From NCBI GenBank assembly GCA_028527945.1, contig JAQQAK010000150.1:1-9731 (forward strand): DNA of 9,731 nt, written 5' to 3'. The stretch is from Spirochaetaceae bacterium (GTDB taxonomy: Bacteria; Spirochaetota; Spirochaetia; UBA9216). Positions 1 through 5,776 of this stretch are shown piece by piece (the stretch's first letter is position 1; every line of letters starts with the position of its first letter). Made by a program: the position numbers and the translations under genes. A model generated the notes under the pieces. That model did not search any database. It was not told the DNA's origin and saw nothing but the letters and a program-made list of their open reading frames with translations.

Positions 1-326
1 ATCAACTTTCAATTTGGAGAATAAAAATAATAAAAAGAAATTAATCACATTACTTTCTGAGCAGCCACATAAGATAAAGAGAAAATATGTATTTGTATTC
101 ATAAATAAATGATTAAATGATTCTAAAAAATAAAACCAAAAAAAGGTTACTACATCACTTTACAAATTACAAGATCTTATTTTACAATTTTTTACCTATT
201 CTTTACAAATATCTACTTGTCAACTCAAGAATAGAAGAAAATATTATGCCCTACACAAGTAGACAACCAATCATAAATCTATTACCACGTTCTTTTAAAC
301 CAAAACTTTCTTTGCCCTACATTCTT
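1..326. other. AT-rich stretch without a recognisable gene
   Basis: I see no credible gene on either strand here. The sequence is extremely AT-rich, with runs such as repeated TTTACAA words. Two short repeats are visible: a 9-bp inverted repeat (TCTACTTGT at 212-220 and ACAAGTAGA at 255-263) and a 9-bp direct repeat (TGCCCTACA at 247-255 and 313-321). The missing C-terminal four fifths of the carboxylesterase at 327-605 should lie here if that gene were intact. I could not recognise esterase sequence in any frame, so the body of that gene appears to be deleted or decayed beyond recognition. An open frame of 34 codons runs off the left edge on the minus strand (102 to 1), but it has no ribosome binding site and a low-complexity composition. 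Confidence 0.6.
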
Positions 327-605
327 CTAAAGCAGCACACAGTTAAAATCACCAATGCGGAATTCCTTATGATAAAATGGGTTAATTACAGAATCATCAT
401 CAAAGGCTCTATGCTGATAACAGCACGCTCCAAACTTCGAGGCATCATAAACTCCATCCCAGCTGGTAACAGGTGTTGGATAATTCCAGCGTTCAGCTGA
501 AGCATAGCGTATTCCGCGAAATACCCTGCATGATGAAGTTTCTTCACCGCGAATCATTCCGCATTTGGTTTCAATTGTACAAGTAGTCTTTAATGTTTCT
601 GACAT
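327..605 (-). pseudogene. Truncated type-B carboxylesterase (N-terminal fragment)
   Basis: The 92-residue product matches the N-terminus of type-B carboxylesterases (para-nitrobenzyl esterase / alpha/beta-hydrolase family, PF00135). It shows the conserved order of GMIRGEE, then VFRGIRYA, then a W-N-Y-P-T-P-V-x-x-W segment, then DGVYDASKFGACCYQ. Family members are usually 450-550 residues, and the catalytic Ser (GESAG), Glu and His all lie in the missing part. The match stops after FYHKEFR and the frame ends nine residues later. The ATG at 605 is preferred over an upstream TTG at 623 because AAGGGA lies about 7 nt before it. The fragment is divergent from the acyl-CoA hydrolase gene at 777. 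It cannot be a functional esterase; it is most likely a deletion remnant, less likely a sequencing or assembly artefact. Confidence 0.8.
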
Positions 606-682
606 GGCTCTTCCCTTTATCAAGCGGTTATAAATTATAATACAGCAAACTAAAGTAGAAAGAGAAGAGCCATCAAGACATT

Positions 683-697
683 ATAGAGAGACTCTAT
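683..697. repeat. Short perfect inverted repeat in the divergent promoter region
   Basis: ATAGAG-AGA-CTCTAT forms a 6-bp perfect dyad with a 3-nt centre. It lies between the divergent esterase fragment and the hydrolase gene, just upstream of the candidate promoter at 704-732. Position and symmetry would suit a small dimeric repressor operator, but no regulator is encoded nearby and a 6-bp arm can arise by chance. Confidence 0.3.
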
Positions 698-703
698 GCT
701 TAC

Positions 704-732
704 TTTAATCTTGATCTAAAAATAACTATAAT
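704..732 (+). promoter_or_regulatory. Candidate sigma-70-type promoter for the acyl-CoA hydrolase gene
   Basis: A perfect TATAAT lies at 727-732. At 17-bp spacing the upstream hexamer is TTTAAT (704-709), only a 3/6 match to TTGACA. A better-looking TTGATC at 711-716 is only 10 bp away, too close to be the -35 element. Transcription would begin near 739, giving a leader of about 38 nt that contains the AGGAG at 764-768. Confidence 0.35.
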
Positions 733-776
733 AAAGTCGTCTCTATGAAAGAGGCTATACTACAGGAGTTTAACTT

Positions 777-1865
777 ATGGAAAAGCGGGACGAAATAATT
801 TACAAGATTGAAAATGGTGTTGGAACTATAAAATTGAACAGGCCAAAAGCACTTAACGCGCTTTCTGAAAATATGATCAAAATTCTATATAAAGTCCTTT
901 CAGATTGGAAAGATGATAAAAACATCACACTTGTTTTAATTGAGGGAGAGGGAGAAAAAGCATTCTGTGCAGGCGGAGATATGAGAGCCCTCTACGATCT
1001 GAGAGATAATGGAGTTGAAGAATACGCTGAAACATTTTTTGCGGAAGAATATCGAATGAATATGCTTATGCACAATTATACAAAACCAGTAATAATATAC
1101 ATGAACGGTTATGTTATGGGTGGAGGTATTGGTATAACTACCACAGGAAGTCATCGTATTGTAAATGAAAAAACAAAATGGGCAATGCCTGAAATGAACA
1201 TTGGTTTTTATCCGGATGTAGGCGGAAGCTACTTTCTCTCAAAAATGAGAAGCAATATAGGGCGTTACCTTGCGTTAAGTTCAGAAATTATCAGTGGAGA
1301 AGACGCACTATATATAGGCGAAGCCGATTACTACATTAACAGCTCATCATGGGACAGCCTAAAAAAGAAGATTTCCACAGCCTCATGGACTACTGGAGAT
1401 AACCTAAAATCAAAAATAGACTCTATTATAGAAGAGGTCAGTATTAAACCGGAAAAAAGCACAACCCTTCTTGAAAATGAAAAGCTTATTAATGAAGCCT
1501 TTGGACACTCATCTATGGAAGAAATTACTGCTACACTAAAACAATATTCAGAAGACGGAAATGAATGGGCAGAAAAAACACTTAAAATCATTATGTCAAA
1601 GTCTCCAGTCTCACAGAAGGTAACCCTTGAACAACTCATCCGTGGAAAAGAAATGTCTCTGGAAGAATGCTTTAAGATGGAAATGAACCTGAGTTTGAGC
1701 TTTATGTCATCTGAAGATTTTTATGAAGGGACAAGATCTGTTTTGGTTGATAAAGATCGTAACCCGAAGTGGAATCCAGACAGCTATGAAAAGCTAACAA
1801 AAGATATGGTAGACTCTTTTTTCAATTACCAATGGAAAAATGGGAAAATTCCTGATCTAACTTAA
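777..1865 (+). CDS. 3-hydroxyisobutyryl-CoA hydrolase-like protein (crotonase superfamily)
   Basis: This 362-residue protein matches 3-hydroxyisobutyryl-CoA hydrolase (EC 3.1.2.4, ECH_2 family), which releases CoA from a valine-breakdown intermediate in the cytoplasm. The crotonase core shows NRPKALNALS (21-30), the first oxyanion-hole loop FCAGGDMR (63-70), the second at GGGIG (115-119) and MPEMNIGFYPDVGG (137-150). Glu139 and Asp147 keep the 8-residue spacing of the catalytic Glu/Asp pair known in the human enzyme. The C-terminal signature DFYEG (314-318) followed by VDKDRNPKWNP (324-334) separates this subfamily from ordinary enoyl-CoA hydratases, as does the length. AGGAG at 764-768, 8 nt upstream, fixes the start. 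No other valine-degradation gene is visible, and a terminator follows, so it is probably monocistronic. It could act on related acyl-CoAs such as 3-hydroxypropionyl-CoA. Confidence 0.88.
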   Translation: MEKRDEIIYKIENGVGTIKLNRPKALNALSENMIKILYKVLSDWKDDKNITLVLIEGEGEKAFCAGGDMRALYDLRDNGVEEYAETFFAEEYRMNMLMHNYTKPVIIYMNGYVMGGGIGITTTGSHRIVNEKTKWAMPEMNIGFYPDVGGSYFLSKMRSNIGRYLALSSEIISGEDALYIGEADYYINSSSWDSLKKKISTASWTTGDNLKSKIDSIIEEVSIKPEKSTTLLENEKLINEAFGHSSMEEITATLKQYSEDGNEWAEKTLKIIMSKSPVSQKVTLEQLIRGKEMSLEECFKMEMNLSLSFMSSEDFYEGTRSVLVDKDRNPKWNPDSYEKLTKDMVDSFFNYQWKNGKIPDLT

Positions 1866-1900
1866 TCTAAAACATCGTCTAAAAAAGCAATGCCCCCCTA

Positions 1901-1936
1901 CCCTAAAGTTAATAACAAGTTATTTACTAAAGAGGG
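1901..1936 (+). repeat. Imperfect AT-rich hairpin after the hydrolase gene
   Basis: AGTTAATAAC (1907-1916) and GTTATTTACT (1919-1928) are inverted repeats with one mismatch and a 2-nt centre. Outside an interior loop, CCCT (1901-1904) can pair with AGGG (1933-1936). It has no T-tract of its own and lies just ahead of the strong terminator at 1942-1993. It may be a 3'-end stabilising structure or an operator-like dyad. Confidence 0.35.
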
Positions 1937-1941
1937 AGAAA

Positions 1942-1993
1942 TCCTGTACAAGGAGAGCACAAAATGAATAGCTCTCCTGTGTCAGGATTTTTT
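1942..1993 (+). terminator. Strong Rho-independent terminator
   Basis: The core stem is AGGAGAGC (1951-1958) paired with GCTCTCCT (1971-1978), closed by a 12-nt loop. After small bulges, ACA/TGT and TCCTG/CAGGA extend the stem outward to 1942-1987. A run of six T follows directly (1988-1993). It ends transcription from the hydrolase gene 777-1865 and insulates the carbohydrate block that begins at 2128. It lies 76 nt beyond the hydrolase stop codon, so a role as a leader or attenuator for the downstream gene is a less likely alternative. Confidence 0.85.
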
Positions 1994-2083
1994 ATACCCT
2001 ATTTTATTCTTCTCCCCGCAATACAGATATTCGTACATATATGTGCAATAATCAGAGAGTTTTATATTAAAAACTTGACATAA
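1964..2083 (+). CDS. Possible 39-residue hydrophobic small ORF overlapping the terminator
   Basis: An ATG in the terminator loop opens a frame of 39 codons beginning MNSSPVSGFFIPYF. Its central part (roughly residues 9-31) is strongly hydrophobic and could span a membrane. AAGGAG at 1950-1955 is correctly spaced 8 nt before the ATG, but it is also the left arm of the terminator stem and would be sequestered when the hairpin forms. No homologue is recognised. The Shine-Dalgarno match may be a by-product of the hairpin sequence, so this is listed only as a candidate. Confidence 0.15.
   Translation: MNSSPVSGFFIPYFILLPAIQIFVHICAIIREFYIKNLT
2035..2044. repeat. 10-bp palindrome upstream of the GH115-like gene
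   Basis: ACATATATGT is a perfect palindrome about 85 bp before the start of the GH115-like gene, within the only intergenic space available for that gene's promoter. It could be an operator half of a regulator site, but alternating AT sequence makes short palindromes common in this genome. A TTGACA hexamer is present at 2075-2080, but no -10 element sits at 16-18 bp from it: GATAAA at 2101-2106 is 20 bp away and would place the start site on the ribosome binding site. I therefore do not call a promoter here. Confidence 0.2.
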
Positions 2084-2127
2084 CATTTATTTCCAGCAGT
2101 GATAAAATAATCAGGGGGAGTAATAAC

Positions 2128-4221
2128 ATGATAGTCGTTTCATCCAGTTCTTCAATTTATAAAGGAAAAGATTCTTATGCTGTAACAAAAGCAATAGCAG
2201 CTCTTCAAAAAGATATAAAAGGTATTATAGGGAACTCACCAACTTTAACAGAAGAGTATCAAAAAAATCAGATCCGGATTGTAATGGAGAATGGTTTTGA
2301 GCCTGAAACATTCAAGATAGAAACGCTTGAAAACGAGAATAGTCTGCTTGTCAAAGCTTCTGATGATTTGGGGCTTGTATTTGGAATCTATTATGTTACA
2401 GAAAATCTACTTGGGGTGGATCCCTTTCAATTCTGGACAGGCAAGAGTTACAAGACTATTGATGAAATTATTATCCCATCCATCTCTTATTCTTCCTCAC
2501 CTGCCCAACCCAAATTCCGGGGCTGGTTTATTAATGATGAGGATTGTTTAACAGCCTGGGACGATAGTATTTCTATTACAAATCGATTGTGGGAACAAAT
2601 TTTTGAAACGATTCTGAGAGCCGGTTATAATATGGTTATTCCTGGGACAGGAGTCTCGCCAAACGATCCGCATCTTGATCTGGCGTCAGAATACGGCTTA
2701 TGGATAGCCCAGCATCACGCGGAACCTCTGGGAGCGCCTATGTTTCATGATATATATCCAGATACAGAAGCCAGACTTCCTGAAGAAATAAACAAATTTG
2801 AAAAATTATACAAAGACGCGGTAAAGGCCTCCAGGCAACGCAAAACAATCTGGACCCTTGGATTCCGCGGACAGGGTGACCGTCCTTTTTTTGAAGATGA
2901 CAAAAGATACAATACACCTGAAAAAAAGGCAGCGCTTATCGAAAAAATGATAGATCTTCAAAAGAAGATTGTTCTGGAAATGACAGAAGGTTCTCAGTTT
3001 TTTCTTCATTATTTGTACAGCGAAAGCGGAGAATTATACCGCGATGGGTACTTGAATTTACCTGAAGATATTATTCATGTATTTTGTGATAACGGATTTG
3101 GAGCAATGAGGGTTCGCAGAAACTTATGCAAACCTGAACCGGGAGTACCTTCTCTTCCTCTTAAAAAGGATAAAGAGAAACAGCTTGGTGTATATTATCA
3201 CGTAAGCTTTCATGATCTGGAGATATCAAACAAACTGGTTCCGCTTGTTGCTCCTGATATTATAATTGATAATTTGAAGCCTTTTACTGAAGCAAACGAT
3301 TTTAGCTTTTTTATCTGCAATGTCAGTAATATCAGGCCGCATTTGTTCCATATTTCGCTGCTGCGAAATCTTTGGGATGGAGATAAAAAATTTGATTTTG
3401 CAAAAAGAGTAAAAGACGGCATTAATAAATGGGTAAAAACCTATTTTCCTGAAGCAGAAGTCGAGTGCGAAAAATTATTAATGAGTTATTTTACCGCTCC
3501 GTTTTCGTTTAACGACAAATATGCTGACTGCAGGGCCGGCGAACAGGTCTACCATCACGGGCTTCGCAGAATGATAAGGTCGCTGCTTAGAGAAGAAGAT
3601 GTCAGACATTGGTTTTCATATATTCCGGAACATTTTGAAAACAATGAAGAGTGTTTTCAGTGGCTGCTATCACGAGCAGAAGGCAGTCTGCCTAAATGGG
3701 AAAAACTCTATAACGAAGGTAAAAAGGTCGAAAAGCTTCTAAACAAAGATAATGTAACATTCTTTAGAGAAAACCTTGGAATGCATATTAGTTATATGAA
3801 ATCAAGCTGCAATGGTTTTGTTTTTGGAGTTAAAGCAATATTGGCCTGCGTCAATAGAGAATATAAAAATGCCTTTGGACTTTTCTACAAGAGCAGAGAA
3901 TGTATGCTGGAAGCCTTAAATTGTCTTCTCGAAGGAGAGACGGGAATATGGAAAAACTTTTATAGGGGGGACTGGCTTACAGGAACAAGAGAAACAATTC
4001 GTTATATAGAGACAGCCATTTCTTATATCCGCATTATCGGAGAAGATTTGATTGTTAATTCCGACTGGCTCACCGATGCTCTTGGGCTGAATGACACTGC
4101 CATATCGATTATTCCTCAAGCGACAGTTTCTAATAAATTACTTGCTGAAAAAATCTGGAAACGTAAAAATTCTGAAAAAAAGACCATAGATTTATCATTA
4201 CTTAGAGATACTACTCTATAA
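2128..4221 (+). CDS. Divergent GH115-family (alpha-glucuronidase-like) glycoside hydrolase, cytoplasmic
   Basis: This 697-residue protein matches glycoside hydrolase family 115, whose known members remove (4-O-methyl)glucuronic acid from xylan. Residues 1-125 form the family's N-terminal alpha/beta domain, ending in the diagnostic ASDDLGLVFGIYYVTENLLG, then VDPFQFWTG. The presumed TIM barrel follows with FRGWFINDED (130-139), HHAEP (196-200), GFRGQGDRPF (245-254), a PEDIIHVFCDN block (312-322), GVYYHVS (354-360) and NVSNIRPH (398-405). A mainly helical region fills the rest. It is shorter than typical GH115 enzymes (about 800-1000 residues) and seems to lack their C-terminal beta-sandwich domain. 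There is no signal peptide, so it should act inside the cell on imported oligosaccharides. Two usual motifs are altered (DDNWG-type reads CDNGFG; the stretch after YYHVS is unrelated), so substrate is uncertain. AGGGGGAG at 2113-2120 supports the start. Confidence 0.75.
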   Translation: MIVVSSSSSIYKGKDSYAVTKAIAALQKDIKGIIGNSPTLTEEYQKNQIRIVMENGFEPETFKIETLENENSLLVKASDDLGLVFGIYYVTENLLGVDPFQFWTGKSYKTIDEIIIPSISYSSSPAQPKFRGWFINDEDCLTAWDDSISITNRLWEQIFETILRAGYNMVIPGTGVSPNDPHLDLASEYGLWIAQHHAEPLGAPMFHDIYPDTEARLPEEINKFEKLYKDAVKASRQRKTIWTLGFRGQGDRPFFEDDKRYNTPEKKAALIEKMIDLQKKIVLEMTEGSQFFLHYLYSESGELYRDGYLNLPEDIIHVFCDNGFGAMRVRRNLCKPEPGVPSLPLKKDKEKQLGVYYHVSFHDLEISNKLVPLVAPDIIIDNLKPFTEANDFSFFICNVSNIRPHLFHISLLRNLWDGDKKFDFAKRVKDGINKWVKTYFPEAEVECEKLLMSYFTAPFSFNDKYADCRAGEQVYHHGLRRMIRSLLREEDVRHWFSYIPEHFENNEECFQWLLSRAEGSLPKWEKLYNEGKKVEKLLNKDNVTFFRENLGMHISYMKSSCNGFVFGVKAILACVNREYKNAFGLFYKSRECMLEALNCLLEGETGIWKNFYRGDWLTGTRETIRYIETAISYIRIIGEDLIVNSDWLTDALGLNDTAISIIPQATVSNKLLAEKIWKRKNSEKKTIDLSLLRDTTL

Positions 4222-4303
4222 TCAACATACAACCTCTGATTTTTACACAAAAACTTAGGACTCTGTACATGGCCAATTCTTAAAATCGGGTTTTTAATAT
4301 TTA

Positions 4304-4332
4304 TTGAAGGTTGATGGAATTACTACTAAAAA
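4304..4332 (+). promoter_or_regulatory. Weak candidate promoter for the transporter genes
   Basis: TTGAAG (4304-4309) and TAAAAA (4327-4332) are separated by 17 bp, each a 4/6 match to the sigma-70 hexamers. They lie in the 160-bp gap between the GH115-like gene and the binding-protein gene, which contains no clear terminator. Transcription could therefore also continue from 2128. An imperfect inverted repeat (TTGAAT 4334-4339 / ATTCAA 4358-4363) follows. Evidence is weak. Confidence 0.22.
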
Positions 4333-4370
4333 TTTGAATCACTCTATCAAACTAAAAATTCAATTAATTA

Positions 4371-4375
4371 AGGAG
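4371..4375 (+). promoter_or_regulatory. Ribosome binding site fixing the binding-protein start
   Basis: AGGAG lies 6 nt before the ATG at 4382. An in-frame TTG at 4304 would add 26 residues, but that extension would bury the signal peptide behind a polar leader and has no Shine-Dalgarno sequence, so 4382 is chosen. Confidence 0.85.
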
Positions 4376-4381
4376 AAATTG

Positions 4382-5662
4382 ATGAAAAAAAGAAGTGTGC
4401 TATTTATTTTGCTTATAGCATTTCTTACCCTTCCTCTGTTTGCCAATGGTTCAGCAGAATCAGACAGTCAGGAAACAAAAGAAGAAAAGGTTCTAAGAAT
4501 TGCGTGGTGGACAAACGAAGAGAGAACCAAAATCACAAATGAAATCTTTGACCTTTACACATCCCAAAATCCGGGATTAGTAATCGAACCTGAGTTCTCC
4601 GGTTGGGGTGGGTACTGGGATAAATTGTCTATTCAGGCCGCTGCTGGAAATCTTGCAGACATCATACAGATGGATCTTTACGGTTATATGGGATTGTATG
4701 CTGGAAAAGGTCAGATTGTAGATCTTACCCCCTATGTTGAATCAGGTTTACTTGATTTAAGCCAGATAGATAAAGGACCTTTGGAAAATGCTACAATTGA
4801 TGGCAAACTTTACGGAGTACCTTTGGGAGCATCTCCCCAGGCCGCAATTATAAATCCTCAGATTCTTGAAGAAGTTGGCCTTGAACTGCCAAAACCCGGC
4901 TATACATGGGAAGACTACGAAAAAATGGGCGAAGTTCTTGCCGCAAATGGATACTATCTGGACTCATTCCAGATAAATAACCTGGCTTATGAATTCGAAT
5001 ATTATGTACGTTCTTATGGAGAAGAATATTTTTCTGCAGAAGGAAGTTTAGGGTTCAGCAGAGAAACTCTGGTTAATTATCTGGAAATGAAAAAGCGTCT
5101 TACAGAAAAGAAAATCATACCAGAGCCGGGAATACTGAGACAACATCAGGAACTTGAAAATTCATTAATGGTTATTGGAAAAGCCGCAATGTTCTCAGAC
5201 ATGTGGGCATCTCAACTTTCAGCAATTGAAAGTGCAGCAGGAAAAGATTTGGTTTTAATTCCACGTCCTAATGGAGATCGTTCAGGTATGTATAATAAAC
5301 CTGCAATGTATTTCTCTCTTACAACTGACGCAGTGAATCCTGAAGAAGCTGTTAAATTTATGAATTTCTGGATTAACGATCCGGAACCAAACAAAATAGG
5401 GACAACAAATCGTGGTGTTCCATGTAATTCAGCTGTCAGAGAAGCTATTGCCCCAGGATTGGATCAGCAGTCTATCGAAATTGTAGATTATATAGCTCAG
5501 GTCAATGATATGTTTGGACCACTTCCTCCTAACAAACCTGTTCAGGAGCCGGAAATTTCAGAATTGTTCAGTTCTCTTGTTGAAAAAGTATGCCTTAATA
5601 TGCTCGCTCCGGAAGAAGCAGCTGATCAATTCCTTACAAAAGCAGAAGGAATGCTCAAGTAA
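4382..5662 (+). CDS. CUT1 sugar ABC transporter, periplasmic solute-binding protein
   Basis: The 426-residue product is a family 1 extracellular solute-binding protein (SBP_bac_1), the ligand-capturing subunit of a CUT1 carbohydrate importer. Residues 1-21 are a signal peptide (MKKR, hydrophobic core, LPLFA) with probable cleavage before NGSAES. There is no lipobox cysteine, so it is probably free in the periplasm of a diderm cell rather than lipid-anchored. The mature part starts with VLRIAWWTNEE and carries the expected LSIQAAAGNLADIIQMD (82-98) and DGKLYGVPLG (140-149) blocks, the latter typical of oligosaccharide-binding members. Aromatic residues around 73-101 (W, Y, W, Y) suit sugar stacking. 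The length is normal. The two permease genes follow 114 nt downstream after an intercistronic hairpin. The substrate is inferred only from the neighbouring GH115-like gene. Confidence 0.9.
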   Translation: MKKRSVLFILLIAFLTLPLFANGSAESDSQETKEEKVLRIAWWTNEERTKITNEIFDLYTSQNPGLVIEPEFSGWGGYWDKLSIQAAAGNLADIIQMDLYGYMGLYAGKGQIVDLTPYVESGLLDLSQIDKGPLENATIDGKLYGVPLGASPQAAIINPQILEEVGLELPKPGYTWEDYEKMGEVLAANGYYLDSFQINNLAYEFEYYVRSYGEEYFSAEGSLGFSRETLVNYLEMKKRLTEKKIIPEPGILRQHQELENSLMVIGKAAMFSDMWASQLSAIESAAGKDLVLIPRPNGDRSGMYNKPAMYFSLTTDAVNPEEAVKFMNFWINDPEPNKIGTTNRGVPCNSAVREAIAPGLDQQSIEIVDYIAQVNDMFGPLPPNKPVQEPEISELFSSLVEKVCLNMLAPEEAADQFLTKAEGMLK

Positions 5663-5674
5663 GATACAGAAGAA

Positions 5675-5737
5675 ATGGCAATGCAGATACTGCTGTCAAT
5701 TCTTCAAAATGCTTTTTACTATACCATCCCGGTATAA
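5675..5737 (+). other. 20-codon frame between binding-protein and permease genes
   Basis: A frame beginning MAMQILLSILQNAF runs from an ATG at 5675 to a TAA inside the loop of the hairpin at 5723-5749. Only a weak AGAAGAA precedes it. If translated, a ribosome would reach and open the hairpin, so it could act as a leader peptide. It could equally be random; I do not count it as a gene. Confidence 0.12.
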
Positions 5738-5749
5738 AATCGGGGTGGT
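5723..5749 (+). promoter_or_regulatory. Intercistronic hairpin between binding protein and permeases
   Basis: ACCATCCCG (5723-5731) pairs with CGGGGTGGT (5741-5749) over 9 bp with one G-U pair and a 9-nt loop; only three T follow. A competing stem, TATACC/GGTATA (5720-5725 / 5731-5736), overlaps it. The weak T-tract suggests partial termination or protection of the upstream message from 3' exonucleases. Either would yield more binding protein than permease, the usual stoichiometry for ABC importers. Confidence 0.6.
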
Positions 5750-5776
5750 TTCTGAGACATATTAGGAGAACATAAA

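Noticed and set aside
1..102. Minus-strand frame open to the left edge (begins MNTNTYFLFILCGCSES)
   Set aside because: No Shine-Dalgarno sequence, no basic residues in the apparent leader and extreme AT richness; too short to support as a gene start without the sequence beyond the edge.
212..263. TCTACTTGT/ACAAGTAGA inverted repeat as a transposable-element end
   Set aside because: The arms are only 9 bp and no transposase remnant or target duplication is visible between or beside them.
117..500. Plus-strand open frame of 127 codons at the left side
   Set aside because: It overlaps the clearly conserved esterase fragment on the opposite strand, has no ribosome binding site and its translation is Lys/Ile/Leu-rich low-complexity sequence.
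711..732. TTGATC plus TATAAT as a promoter pair
   Set aside because: The spacer is only 10 bp.
2075..2106. Consensus TTGACA as a promoter for the GH115-like gene
   Set aside because: No -10 element lies at 16-18 bp; the nearest, GATAAA, is 20 bp away and would start transcription on the ribosome binding site.
4280..4297. TTAAAA...TTTTTAA as a terminator after the GH115-like gene
   Set aside because: The stem is only about six A-T pairs, too weak for intrinsic termination.
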